From NCBI RefSeq assembly GCF_020567525.1, contig NZ_JAJCVI010000004.1, positions 248,001 to 312,000 of the forward strand: a stretch of DNA of 64,000 nt. Reading direction: 5' to 3'. This DNA comes from Halorubellus salinus. GTDB lineage: Archaea > Halobacteriota > Halobacteria > Halobacteriales > Natrialbaceae. The notes under the pieces were generated by a model. The model saw nothing but the letters and a program-made list of their open reading frames with translations, did no database searches and had not been told where the DNA came from. Of the stretch, positions 7,174 through 15,868 are shown piece by piece; within the stretch, counting starts at the first letter, position 1, and each line of letters opens with the position of its first letter. The position numbers and the translations under genes were made by a program.

Positions 7174-10100
7174 ATGACCGGCGGGACACCAACCGACGAC
7201 GACGCGGACGGACGCACAATCCTCCTCATCGGCTCCGGCCCCATCCAGATCGGGCAGGCCGCGGAGTTCGACTACTCCGGCGCGCAGGCGTGCCGCGCGC
7301 TCCAGGAGGAGGGTGCGCGAGTCGTCCTCGTGAACTCGAACCCCGCGACCATCATGACCGACCCCGAGATGGCGGACAAGGTCTACATCGAACCCATCAC
7401 GACCGACGCCATCGCGGAGGTCATCGCGCGCGAGGAACCCGACGGCGTCATCGCCGGGCTCGGCGGCCAGACCGGCCTGAACGTCACCGCGGAACTCGCC
7501 GAAGAGGGCGTCCTCGACGAGTACGACGTCGAGATCATGGGGACGCCGCTCGACACCATCTACGCGACCGAGGACCGCGACCTCTTCCGCGAACGCATGG
7601 AGTCCATCGGCGAACCCGTCCCGAAGTCCGTCACCATCAACAGCGTCGACGAGATCGAGGACGCCGTCGACCAGGTCGGCGGCCTCCCCGTCATCATGCG
7701 GACGACGTACACGCTCGGCGGCGCCGGGTCCGGCGTCGTCGAGGAGATGGACGAACTCAAGGAGCGCGTCCGCAAGGGCCTGCGCCTGTCGCGGAACAAC
7801 GAGGTGATGATCACCGAGTCGATCGACGGCTGGGTCGAACTCGAGTACGAGGTGATGCGGGACGGCGACGACTCCTGTATCATCATCTGTAACATGGAGA
7901 ACATCGACCCGATGGGCATCCACACCGGCGAGAGCACGGTCGTCACGCCCAGTCAGGTCATCCCGGACGAAGGCCACCAGCAGATGCGCGACTCCGCGCT
8001 GAAGGTCATCCGCGAACTCGGCATCGAGGGCGGGTGTAACATCCAGCACGCGTGGCGGGACGACGGCACGCCAGGCGGCGAGTACCGCGTCGTCGAGGTG
8101 AACCCGCGCGTCTCGCGGTCCTCGGCGCTCGCGTCGAAGGCGACCGGGTACCCGATCGCGCGCGTCACCGCGAAGGTCGCGCTCGGCAAGCGCCTGCACG
8201 AGATCACGAACGAGATCACGGGCGAGACGACCGCGGCGTTCGAGCCCGCCATCGACTACGTCGTGACGAAGGTCCCGCGCTGGCCCCAGGACAAGTTCCC
8301 GGAGACGGACTTCGAGCTGTCGACGGCGATGAAGAGCACGGGCGAGGCGATGGCGATCGGGCGGACGTTCGAGGAATCCCTGTTGAAGGCGCTGCGGTCC
8401 TCGGAGTACGAGCCGGACGTCGACTGGCCGGACCTCGCGGACGAGGAACTCGAGCGCGAGTTCCTGGTGCGGCCGAGCCCGGACCGGCCGTACGCGATGT
8501 TCGAGGCGTTCGACCGCGGGTACAGCGTCGAGGACGTCATCGAGATGACGGACATCCACGAGTGGTACGTGGAGCGGTTCGCGAACGTCGCGAACGCGGC
8601 GAAGGCCGCGCAGGACGGCGACTTCGAGCGCGCGGGCGAGGTCGGGTTCACGAACGCGGAGGTCGCGGAACTGGCGGGCGACGGCGGTCGCGTCGCGGAG
8701 GCACCGACCGGTGACGGTGGGACGGCGGCGACCGTCGAGGCGGTCGAGGCGGCGACGCCCGAGCGCTCGTTCAAACAGGTGGACACGTGCGCGGGCGAGT
8801 TCGCGGCGTCGACGCCGTACTACTACTCGGCGCGTCAGCCCTCGCACGTCTCGAGCCGGTACCGGAACGAGCTCCAGGTCGACCCGGAGATGGAGAGCGT
8901 CGTCGTCGTCGGCGGCGGCCCCATCCGCATCGGGCAGGGCGTCGAGTTCGACTACTGTTCGGTGCACGCGGTCCAGGCCCTGGAGGAGCTCGGTATCGAC
9001 GCGCACGTCGTGAACAACAACCCGGAGACGGTGTCGACGGACTACGACACCTCCGACGGGTTGTTCTTCGAGCCGATCACCGCCGAGGAGATCGCTGACG
9101 TCGTCGAAGCGACGGACGCGGACGGCGTGATGGTGCAGTTCGGCGGGCAGACGTCGGTGAACGTCGGCGAGCCGCTCGAGGCCGAGCTCGAACGTCGTGG
9201 CCTCGACTGCTCGGTCCTGGGGACGAGCGTGGAGGCGATGGACCTCGCGGAGGACCGCGACCGCTTCAACGTCCTGATGGACGAGCTCGGTATCGCCCAG
9301 CCCGAGGGCGGAAGTGCGACGAGCGAGGCGGAGGCGCTCGAACTCGCTCGCGACATCGGGTATCCGGTGCTCGTTCGCCCGAGCTACGTGCTCGGAGGCC
9401 GTGCGATGGAGGTCGTGCACGACGACGCGGACCTGAAGCAGTACGTCGAGGAGGCGGTCCGCGTGAGCCCGGACAAGCCGATCCTCGTCGACGAGTTCCT
9501 CGCGGGCGCGGTCGAACTTGACGTCGACGCCGTCTCGGACGGGGAGGACGTCCTCATCGGCGGTATCATGGAGCACATCGAGACGGCTGGCGTGCACTCG
9601 GGTGACTCGGCGTGCGTCATCCCGCCGCGGTCGCTCGACGACGAGACGAAGCAGCGCGTTCGCGGGGTCGTCGAGGACATCGCGAGCGCGCTCGACACGG
9701 TCGGTCTCATGAACGTCCAGCTCGCCGTGAAGGACGACGAGGTGTACGTCCTGGAGGCGAACCCGCGTTCCTCGCGCACGGTGCCCTACGTGTCGAAGGC
9801 GACGGGCGTCCCCATCGCTAAGGTCGCGGCGAAGGTGATGGCCGGGGAGACGCTCGCGGACCTCGACGTCGCCGAGCAGGTCCCCGACCACTACTCGGTG
9901 AAGGAGGTCGTGCTGCCGTTCGACCGCTTGCCGAACTCGGACCCGCGCCTGGGGCCGGAGATGAAGTCGACGGGCGAGGTCATGGGGACGGCGAGTTCGT
10001 TCGGGATGGCCTACTGGAAGGCTCAGGACGCTGCCGGGAACGCCGTGAACACTGGCGGGAAGGCCGTGGTCGCGCTCGCGGGCGACGACGACGACCTCCC

Positions 10101-10350
10101 CGAGCGCTTCGGCGAGTACTTCACGGTCGTCGAGTTCGACGACGTCTCGCAGGCGATCATCGACGGGGCGGTCGACTTCCTCGTCAGCGACGACCCGGAG
10201 GCGTTGAAGACCGCGGTCGAGGAGGACATCGCGTACCTCTCCACGGAAGCAGCGGCCGAAGCGTACCTCGAGGGACTCGCGGTGTGCGAGGGCGACCTCG
10301 AGGTGCTTCCGGTGGGCGAGCGTCCGCGCCGCACCGAGGACTGGGGCTGA
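7174..10350 (+). CDS. carB: Carbamoyl-phosphate synthase large subunit
   Basis: This 1,058-residue enzyme makes carbamoyl phosphate from bicarbonate, ATP and ammonia channelled from CarA, feeding pyrimidine and arginine synthesis. Two homologous halves each start with a preATP-grasp fold: ILLIGSGPIQIGQAAEFDYS near residue 11 and VVVVGGGPIRIGQGVEFDYC near residue 578. ATP-grasp domains follow, with GLGGQTGLNVTAEL and QFGGQTSVNVGEPLE. The link between halves holds a halophile-type insertion (AEAPTGDGGTAATVEAVEA). The C-terminal allosteric MGS-like domain is only about 100 residues, shorter than the bacterial one. The gene is monocistronic; carA is 7 kb away on the other strand. A TATA-like box and an inverted repeat upstream suggest regulated leaderless transcription. 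Confidence 0.97.
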   Translation: MTGGTPTDDDADGRTILLIGSGPIQIGQAAEFDYSGAQACRALQEEGARVVLVNSNPATIMTDPEMADKVYIEPITTDAIAEVIAREEPDGVIAGLGGQTGLNVTAELAEEGVLDEYDVEIMGTPLDTIYATEDRDLFRERMESIGEPVPKSVTINSVDEIEDAVDQVGGLPVIMRTTYTLGGAGSGVVEEMDELKERVRKGLRLSRNNEVMITESIDGWVELEYEVMRDGDDSCIIICNMENIDPMGIHTGESTVVTPSQVIPDEGHQQMRDSALKVIRELGIEGGCNIQHAWRDDGTPGGEYRVVEVNPRVSRSSALASKATGYPIARVTAKVALGKRLHEITNEITGETTAAFEPAIDYVVTKVPRWPQDKFPETDFELSTAMKSTGEAMAIGRTFEESLLKALRSSEYEPDVDWPDLADEELEREFLVRPSPDRPYAMFEAFDRGYSVEDVIEMTDIHEWYVERFANVANAAKAAQDGDFERAGEVGFTNAEVAELAGDGGRVAEAPTGDGGTAATVEAVEAATPERSFKQVDTCAGEFAASTPYYYSARQPSHVSSRYRNELQVDPEMESVVVVGGGPIRIGQGVEFDYCSVHAVQALEELGIDAHVVNNNPETVSTDYDTSDGLFFEPITAEEIADVVEATDADGVMVQFGGQTSVNVGEPLEAELERRGLDCSVLGTSVEAMDLAEDRDRFNVLMDELGIAQPEGGSATSEAEALELARDIGYPVLVRPSYVLGGRAMEVVHDDADLKQYVEEAVRVSPDKPILVDEFLAGAVELDVDAVSDGEDVLIGGIMEHIETAGVHSGDSACVIPPRSLDDETKQRVRGVVEDIASALDTVGLMNVQLAVKDDEVYVLEANPRSSRTVPYVSKATGVPIAKVAAKVMAGETLADLDVAEQVPDHYSVKEVVLPFDRLPNSDPRLGPEMKSTGEVMGTASSFGMAYWKAQDAAGNAVNTGGKAVVALAGDDDDLPERFGEYFTVVEFDDVSQAIIDGAVDFLVSDDPEALKTAVEEDIAYLSTEAAAEAYLEGLAVCEGDLEVLPVGERPRRTEDWG

Positions 10351-10504
10351 CGGCGGGGACGCGTCCCCGAGGTCCCTCGTCGCGCCGCCGGCGAAAGGTG
10401 CCTCGTCGCGCAGCCGGCGAACGTATCTTCCGATTGCTGGTGGCTGCGTATTATCGTCCGTTGGCGTGATTTTGGTGCGAATTTGGGAGAGATTAGGCAA
10501 AATC

Positions 10505-10512
10505 CCCTTTAT
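10505..10512 (+). promoter_or_regulatory. TATA-like box of the transducer-ferredoxin-halocyanin operon
   Basis: The sequence cccttta lies about 22-29 bases upstream of the ATG at 10534. This favours that ATG over an in-frame start at 10483, which would lie upstream of the promoter. No other promoter is apparent before 14475, because the four genes overlap. Confidence 0.4.
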
Positions 10513-10533
10513 GTCGTGGGTGATGGTACGGGT

Positions 10534-12102
10534 ATGGCAAGAGGGGTCATTGGAGCGACAGTTGGGGCTGGTTGGCGGCGGGTCCGGCGCGGGGTCGATC
10601 CGCGCGCGTCGCTGACGGGGAAGTTCGTCGTGGCAGCGCTCGCCGCCATCGCGGTGGCGTTCGTCGTCGTCGCCGTGGCGGTGTGGCGGGCGACGGTCGC
10701 GCTCGACGCGAACTACGCGCAAGCACAGGCGATCTACCGCGGCGGCATCCTCGCGTTCGCGACGATGACCGTCGGTATCGTGGTGGCGTTCGCGTTCGTC
10801 GAGCGTTCCGTGGTCACGGGACTGCGCGACCTCGACCGGGAGACGCGGACGGCGGTCGAGACCGGGCGGTACGACGCGGCGTTCGAGCCGACGCGGCGCG
10901 ACGAGGTCGGCCAGCTCGCCTGGAGCGTCGCGGAGTTACGCGACCAGCTCGGCGAGCAGGTCGCGACCGTCGAGTCGTTGAACCGCGAACTGGCGACGAC
11001 GGCGACCGCGCAGACGCGGACGCTGTCATCGGTGCGGCGCGGCGACCTGACGGGGCGGATGGACGAGGAGACGGGCGTCCCGCAGTTCGACGCGCTCGCC
11101 ACCGGGTTCAACGAGATGATGGACCAGATGGAGACGATGGTGGCGGAGGTCCGTTCGTTCTCGCGGTCGGTCGCAGACGCGGCGCGGGAGGCCGACGAGA
11201 ACGCCGGGGCGGCGAAAGCGGGAACGCGGCGCGTGACCGAGGCGACGGCGTCCATCAGCGACGGCGTGGAGGCCCAGCACGCGGAGCTGGAGGAGACCGC
11301 GGACGCGATGGCGGACCTCCTGGAGCAGGTGCGGACGGTGGCGCGGTCGGCGGGTGCGGTCGCCGAGCAGTCCGAGCGCGCGGCGGCGACGACCAGTGAG
11401 GGCGCGGACGCGGCGACGGACGCGCTCGCGGAACTCGACGAGATAGAGGCGCGGATGGCGGCGTCGGTCGACGGCATCGAGTCGCTCTCGGAGACGGTCG
11501 AAGAAGTCGCGGACGTCGCGGACGAGGTCCGGGACCTGACGAACCAGACCGAGCACCTCGCGATGAACACGACGCTGGAGGCGAAGAAGACGAGCGACGA
11601 CGGGAGCATGACGCACCTCGGCGAGCAGATCCAGCAGCTGTCGAACGATACGGAGGCGGCCGCGGCGGCCATCGAGGCCGGGCTCGGTGACGTGGCGACG
11701 GACACGGAGGCGGCGCTCGCGGAGATAGAGCGCACGCAGGCGGCGCTCGACAGGGGCGCGGACACCATCGAGGACGCGCTCGGGGCGTTCGAGGACGTCG
11801 AGCGCGTGGTCGTCGAGACGGCGGCGGACGCGAACCGCATCGACGAGGCGACGGACGCGGGGACCGAGCGCGCGGCGGCGGTCCGCGAGAACGTCGCGTC
11901 GGTCCGCGAGATCGGCGCGGAGACGGCGACGGAGGCGAGCGACGTGGCGGCGACGGCGCGCGAACAGCAGGCGGTCATCGAGCGCATCGAGCGTCGCGTC
12001 GACTGGCTCGCCGACGGCGCGGGGCAACTGGAGCGTGCGCTCGAGCAGTTCACGGTGCGGTCGACGGACGCCCCGGAGCCGGCAGTGGAGGGCTCGCGAT
12101 GA
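10534..12102 (+). CDS. Transducer-like membrane protein with HAMP and degenerate MCP signalling domain
   Basis: This 522-residue protein has an Arg-rich N-terminus, a transmembrane helix at about 31-51 (FVVAALAAIAVAFVVVAVAV) and a second at about 71-93, separated by only about 20 residues, so there is almost no extracellular sensor. A HAMP-like linker (residues 94-145) and a long coiled coil follow. The hairpin tip near residues 337-370 reads NQTEHLAMNTTLEAKKTSDD then GSMTHLGEQIQQLSND. The canonical transducer tip has EAARAGE..G.GFAVVA..VR, so the residues contacting CheA and CheW are largely lost. It heads a four-gene operon with 4-nt overlaps (ferredoxin, membrane protein, halocyanin). A sensing input from a redox partner inside the membrane or cytosol is therefore plausible, but inferred. 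Confidence 0.8.
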   Translation: MARGVIGATVGAGWRRVRRGVDPRASLTGKFVVAALAAIAVAFVVVAVAVWRATVALDANYAQAQAIYRGGILAFATMTVGIVVAFAFVERSVVTGLRDLDRETRTAVETGRYDAAFEPTRRDEVGQLAWSVAELRDQLGEQVATVESLNRELATTATAQTRTLSSVRRGDLTGRMDEETGVPQFDALATGFNEMMDQMETMVAEVRSFSRSVADAAREADENAGAAKAGTRRVTEATASISDGVEAQHAELEETADAMADLLEQVRTVARSAGAVAEQSERAAATTSEGADAATDALAELDEIEARMAASVDGIESLSETVEEVADVADEVRDLTNQTEHLAMNTTLEAKKTSDDGSMTHLGEQIQQLSNDTEAAAAAIEAGLGDVATDTEAALAEIERTQAALDRGADTIEDALGAFEDVERVVVETAADANRIDEATDAGTERAAAVRENVASVREIGAETATEASDVAATAREQQAVIERIERRVDWLADGAGQLERALEQFTVRSTDAPEPAVEGSR

Positions 12103-13145
12103 CGGACGAGGACGCGTCCGCGGCGGGCGGGAGCGACGACGAGCACGTCGACGGCGAGTTCGTGTTTGGTGCCGTCGCGGACGACGAGGAAGCGTCGGAC
12201 GGGACGGCTGGTGCGGTCGGGCCGTCTCCCGCGCTCGGCCCGGGCGATGCGCTCCGCGTGCAGCTCGACGCCATCGAGGCGGGCGACGTGGACGCGGCGG
12301 CGGCGCGCGCCGCCGGCGACGTCCCGGGGAGCGTCCGGACGTTGTTCGACTTCGCGGCACCGGCGTTCCGCGAGACGCACGGGGACCTGGACGGGTTCGC
12401 GGCGACGTTCCTCGGCGCGATCTACGACCGGCTCGTCGGTGCGCGCACCGTCGAGCGCGGCCCCGGCGAGCGCGACGGCGACCGGTACGTGCAGGCGGTG
12501 CTGGCGCGCCACCCCGACGGCGACCGAACGTACGAGTTCGTGCTCGCGAAGCAGGCGGGCGGGAAGTACGACGGCTGCTGGCTCACGGCGGCGGTGGACA
12601 TGACCTACGACGGCGAGAGTCCGTCCTTCCGGCGGACGCCGACCGTGACGTTCGGCGACCGGTCGGTGACGTGCGAGGTCGGCGACCAGTTGCGTGCGGT
12701 CCTGCTCGCGGCCGAGGGGTACTCGCCGCACAACGACGTGACGCAGGTCGCGAACTGTGGCGGGAACGGCCTCTGCGGGACGTGCGCGGTGGCGTGCGAC
12801 GGCGAGGTCGACGAGATGGGCGAACGCGAGGAACGCCGACTGTCGCTCCCACCGCACGAGACCGAGAGCGGCCTCCGGCTCTCCTGCCAGACGCACGTCC
12901 AGGGCGACGTCGTCGTCGAGAAGGGCGGCGGCTACTGGGGCCAGCACGTCGAGGACGTCGCAGAACCCGACGACGGCGACGCGGGCGGTGACGACGCGGT
13001 CGACGGCGAGGCGACAGCCGACGGCGACGCGCTCGTCGACCCGGCGTCCGTGGTCGCGGTGACCGAGGCGGAGTACGCTGGCGAGTACGACTACGCCACC
13101 GACGGCCCGGGGACGGCGGCGGCGAACGGGGGTGGTGGGCGATGA
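12099..13145 (+). CDS. 2Fe-2S ferredoxin with an extra N-terminal domain
   Basis: The 348-residue acidic protein has an N-terminal region (about 48-175) resembling DUF4864/NTF2-like folds, including FAAPAFRETHGDLDGFAATF and GKYDGCWLTAAVDMTY. A plant-type 2Fe-2S ferredoxin domain follows at about 180-275. Cluster ligands are visible as C220, C226, C229 and C263 in VANCGGNGLCGTCAVAC and LRLSCQTHVQGDVV. The C-terminal 75 residues are an acidic, Gly-rich tail. The cluster would carry single electrons in the cytosol. Its ATG overlaps the transducer stop by 4 nt, and its own stop overlaps the next start by 4 nt, so the proteins are probably made in fixed ratio. The electron donor is unknown. Confidence 0.85.
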   Translation: MTDEDASAAGGSDDEHVDGEFVFGAVADDEEASDGTAGAVGPSPALGPGDALRVQLDAIEAGDVDAAAARAAGDVPGSVRTLFDFAAPAFRETHGDLDGFAATFLGAIYDRLVGARTVERGPGERDGDRYVQAVLARHPDGDRTYEFVLAKQAGGKYDGCWLTAAVDMTYDGESPSFRRTPTVTFGDRSVTCEVGDQLRAVLLAAEGYSPHNDVTQVANCGGNGLCGTCAVACDGEVDEMGEREERRLSLPPHETESGLRLSCQTHVQGDVVVEKGGGYWGQHVEDVAEPDDGDAGGDDAVDGEATADGDALVDPASVVAVTEAEYAGEYDYATDGPGTAAANGGGGR

Positions 13146-13813
13146 TGGACACCGCCGCGAGCCAGACCGACGCGTCGATGCGCGACGGCCTCGGGCTGGA
13201 CGCGTTCCTCGTCGTCGGCGCGGTCCTGGCCGCGGTCGGCTGGGGCGGCACGCAGTTCCTGGCGTCCTCGCCGGGGCTCGCACTCGAGGTCCTCGGGTTC
13301 GAGGCGGCGGTGGTCGTGGTCGCGTACTGGCTCGTCGCGAGCGTCGGGATGGTCGCGCTCGCACTCGCCGCCGGCCAGCGCGTCGTCCGGTACAGCCCGC
13401 TGCTGTGGGCGTGGGGCGCCCTCGTCTCGCTCGCGCTCCTCGTGGACGTCGCGGTCGTCCTGGGCGCGTTCGGGCCGTCGCTCGGCCGGACGCTCCTGTG
13501 GACGCCGTGGCCCGTCGTCATCGGCGTCGGGTTCGCGCTCACCGGCCTCCTCGCGGCGCACCGCGCCCGGGGCGCGTACCTCGTCGGCGCGCTCGCCGCC
13601 GGCCTCGTCGTCCTCGCCGCGGTCCTGTTCCCTTCGACGGTCGGGGACTGGGCGTTCGCTGCGACCGGCGTCGTCCACGCCGTCCCGCTGCTCGTGGACG
13701 CACGCGTCGGCGACCGGGACACCGACGCGGCCGACGACGCCGCGAGCCCCTACGAGTTCCGGGAACTCGACCGCGAGCGCGCCGGCGACGACGCCGAGGA
13801 GGGCGGCGCATGA
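13142..13813 (+). CDS. Polytopic membrane protein (223 aa)
   Basis: The protein has about six hydrophobic helices between residues 20 and 185 (for example AFLVVGAVLAAVGWGGTQFL, YWLVASVGMVALALAAGQRV and LVSLALLVDVAVVLGAFGPS) and an acidic cytosolic C-terminus (DTDAADDAASPYEFREL). It contains no obvious haem-ligating His pair. I do not recognise the family. Its place between a ferredoxin and a halocyanin, with 4-nt overlaps on both sides, suggests that it links cytosolic and external electron carriers or anchors them to the transducer. This role is inferred from position only. Confidence 0.75.
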   Translation: MMDTAASQTDASMRDGLGLDAFLVVGAVLAAVGWGGTQFLASSPGLALEVLGFEAAVVVVAYWLVASVGMVALALAAGQRVVRYSPLLWAWGALVSLALLVDVAVVLGAFGPSLGRTLLWTPWPVVIGVGFALTGLLAAHRARGAYLVGALAAGLVVLAAVLFPSTVGDWAFAATGVVHAVPLLVDARVGDRDTDAADDAASPYEFRELDRERAGDDAEEGGA

Positions 13814-14475
13814 CCGACCGCGAACCCCGCAAAGAGGGTCGCGACGACGCCCGCGACTCCGGGCGCCGTCGTGTGCTCGCCGCCGCCGGCGCGTCGCTGT
13901 CGGCGCTCGCGACCGCCGGCTGTCTCTCGAACCCGTGGGGGCCGTCCCGGCCCGGCGCGGGCGCGGCGACGACCGGTGACGACCCGGCCGGGACGGCGAC
14001 GACGCGCGGCGACGGCGGGGGCGCGGACGCGGACACGACGCGCGCCGACGCGACGACCGCCGACGCCGGAACGACCGACGGCGGCGATACCACTGCGGAC
14101 GACACCACTGCGCCCGGCGAGCCGACGACCGAGGACACCGAGACCGCGACGGCGACGGCGACCGAGGTTCCACCGGAAGCGAAGGAGCCCGATCAGGTCG
14201 TCGAGGTCGCGCCCGACGGCTTCCGGTTCTCGCCGGAGACGTTCACGATCGACGCCGGCGACACCGTCCACTGGCAGTGGAAGGACTCCGGGCACAACGT
14301 CCGCGTCCGCGAGAAACCCGAGGACTCGGACTGGACGGGCACCCCCGGCGACGCGTCGGACACCTACGGCGAGGGCTACCTGCACGCGCACACGTTCGAC
14401 GCACCGGGCGAGTACGAGTGCTTCTGCGCACCCCACCAGACGCTCGGGCTGGAGGGGTCGTTCACCGTCCGTTGA
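13810..14475 (+). CDS. Halocyanin-like blue copper lipoprotein with Leu at the axial position
   Basis: This 221-residue protein has a Tat-type N-terminus (GRRRVLAAAGASLSALATAG) ending in a lipobox with C38, then a Thr/Asp/Ala-rich linker to about residue 125 that holds the domain away from the membrane. The plastocyanin fold at 128-221 has copper ligands H162 (KDSGHNVRV), C206 and H209 (CFCAPHQTLGLEG). At C+8, where plastocyanins and halocyanins normally have the axial Met, the residue is L214. Loss of the axial sulphur generally raises the reduction potential of type 1 copper sites. It is the last gene of the operon and would act outside the membrane as a one-electron carrier. Confidence 0.88.
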   Translation: MTDREPRKEGRDDARDSGRRRVLAAAGASLSALATAGCLSNPWGPSRPGAGAATTGDDPAGTATTRGDGGGADADTTRADATTADAGTTDGGDTTADDTTAPGEPTTEDTETATATATEVPPEAKEPDQVVEVAPDGFRFSPETFTIDAGDTVHWQWKDSGHNVRVREKPEDSDWTGTPGDASDTYGEGYLHAHTFDAPGEYECFCAPHQTLGLEGSFTVR

Positions 14476-14574
14476 CCGCACTCGGCCCAGCGTAGACGGC
14501 GCGACGGCGACGCCCGAAACTACGTATTTTGGCCGCATCTACTCCGAGCGCGGCGTGCTCGGCGTTCGTACACA

Positions 14575-15567
14575 ATGGGGCCACCCGATAGCGACGACGG
14601 TTCCGGGGAGGGTGCGCGCGACCCCGTCACCGACGGCGGGTACGAGGTATCGACGTGGGAACCACGAACGGCGCTCGACCGGCTGGCGGTCGCGGTGTAC
14701 TCGGGGATCGTCGCGAGCGCGCGCTGGGCGGTCGTCGCGCTCGCCGTGCTCGCGTTCACCGCCCAGCTCGGCTTGGTCGTGTTCGGCATCACGGTCCGGC
14801 CGACGCTCGGCGTCCTGACGCTCGCGTCCATCCTGCCGGCGCTCGTCATCGTCGGCGTCATCTGGTACCAGAACCCGACGATGCGCGAACCCGTCTGGCC
14901 GCTGGCCGCGACCTTCCTGCTCTCCATCCTCCTCGCGAGCTTCGCGGCGCTCGCGAACTCCGCGCTCAAGTCCGTCGTCACTGCGTACGTCCCGAGCGTG
15001 CTCGCGCTCGTCGTGTTCTTCTTCCTCGTCGTCGGCCCCGTCGAGGAGACCGTGAAGTGGCTCGCGGTGCGCCTGTACGCGTACCGGAGCGCGGCGTTCG
15101 ACGCCGTCATCGACGGCGCGGTCTACGGCGCGGTCGCCGGCCTCGGGTTCGCGACCATCGAGAACGCGCTGTACATCTCGCGCGCGGTCATCGACGCCGG
15201 CGGCTTCCAGGCCGCCCAGAGCCTCCAGGGCGCGTTCGAGGTCGCGACCTCCCGGTCGTTCGTCGGCCCCGGCCACGTGCTGTACTCCGCGATATCCGGC
15301 TACTACCTCGGGCTCGCGAAGTTCAGCGACGACCACTGGGGCCCCATCGTCGTCAAGGGCCTGCTCATCGCGGCGGGCATCCACGCGACGTACAACTCGA
15401 TTGTGACGCTCGTCGACTTCGGCGCGTTCCCGCTCGTCGACGGCGGCGTCGGCTTCGTCCTGTTCGTGTTCGCGTTCGAGGGCGCCGTCGGGTACGTCCT
15501 CTACCGGAAGCTCTCGAAGTACAACCGGTACTATCGAGCGGGCGCCACCCAGGCGAACGCGGACTGA
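14575..15567 (+). CDS. PrsW-family intramembrane metalloprotease
   Basis: This 330-residue membrane protein has about eight hydrophobic helices after a 35-residue acidic head. The PrsW signature motifs are present: VGPVEETVKWLAVRLYAY (EExxK), AGLGFATIENALYISRA (ENxxY), SFVGPGHVLYSAISGYYLG (His in the third motif) and AAGIHATYNSIVTLV. In bacteria PrsW cleaves anti-sigma factors; archaeal members cleave unknown membrane substrates. A TATA-like acgtatttt lies near 14523, so the gene is transcribed separately from the halocyanin operon. The last codons and stop start a 25-bp tandem array. Confidence 0.88.
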   Translation: MGPPDSDDGSGEGARDPVTDGGYEVSTWEPRTALDRLAVAVYSGIVASARWAVVALAVLAFTAQLGLVVFGITVRPTLGVLTLASILPALVIVGVIWYQNPTMREPVWPLAATFLLSILLASFAALANSALKSVVTAYVPSVLALVVFFFLVVGPVEETVKWLAVRLYAYRSAAFDAVIDGAVYGAVAGLGFATIENALYISRAVIDAGGFQAAQSLQGAFEVATSRSFVGPGHVLYSAISGYYLGLAKFSDDHWGPIVVKGLLIAAGIHATYNSIVTLVDFGAFPLVDGGVGFVLFVFAFEGAVGYVLYRKLSKYNRYYRAGATQANAD

Positions 15568-15617
15568 CCGGGCGACTGGGAACGCGGACTGACCGGGCGA
15601 CTGGGAACGCGGACTGA
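15555..15617. repeat. 25-bp tandem array copying the prsW-like gene's end and stop
   Basis: Three copies of gaacgcggactga start at 15555, 15580 and 15605, separated by ccgggcgactgg. The first copy is the real end of the gene (Asn-Ala-Asp-stop); the next two lie in the spacer. The copies are nearly identical. Confidence 0.9.
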
Positions 15618-15868
15618 GCGGCGACCCGCTCCGTCGGTCCGTGGGCGTCGCAGCACCAGCCGCGCGACCCGCTCGCCGTTCGCCGCGCGCGAGCTCGCTG
15701 CCTCCTGCTCGGGGCGGTTCGTCACGTTCAGATATTATTCTCGAATAATCGGAACGGCCACCGAGGGGATTCGTTGGCGGTTCGCTGGCGGTTGTTCGGC
15801 GGTTCGTGCGTGGCTTTCGACGAAATGTTTACTATGGAATCGTCCGTACGTCGTGACCGGATAGAGCT
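15568..15868. other. Intergenic region with a tandem array, an AT-rich operator-like site and a promoter
   Basis: Apart from the array at its start, this 301-base spacer holds an AT-rich inverted repeat at 15734-15749 and a TATA-like gtttacta near 15828-15835 before the gene at 15869. No coding sequence was recognised. Confidence 0.5.
15734..15749. promoter_or_regulatory. AT-rich perfect inverted repeat ATTATTC-TC-GAATAAT
   Basis: A 7-bp perfect inverted repeat stands out against GC-rich surroundings. It lies about 80 bases upstream of the TATA-like box of the 15869 gene and 167 bases after the PrsW stop. It may be an operator or a structured terminator; there is no T-run on either strand. 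Confidence 0.4.

Noticed and set aside
5503-10722. A minus-strand open reading of about 1,740 codons antisense to carB and the flanking genes
   Set aside because: It is a shadow: high GC removes stop codons in the complementary frame of carB. Composition (Arg/Asp/Val/Leu, no domains) and full overlap with carB argue against coding. Only its short piece at 6491-7002 reflects a real, broken S66 gene.
10734-13364. A minus-strand open reading of about 876 codons opposite the redox operon
   Set aside because: Antisense shadow of the transducer and ferredoxin genes, with Ser/Arg-rich low-complexity translation and no domain.
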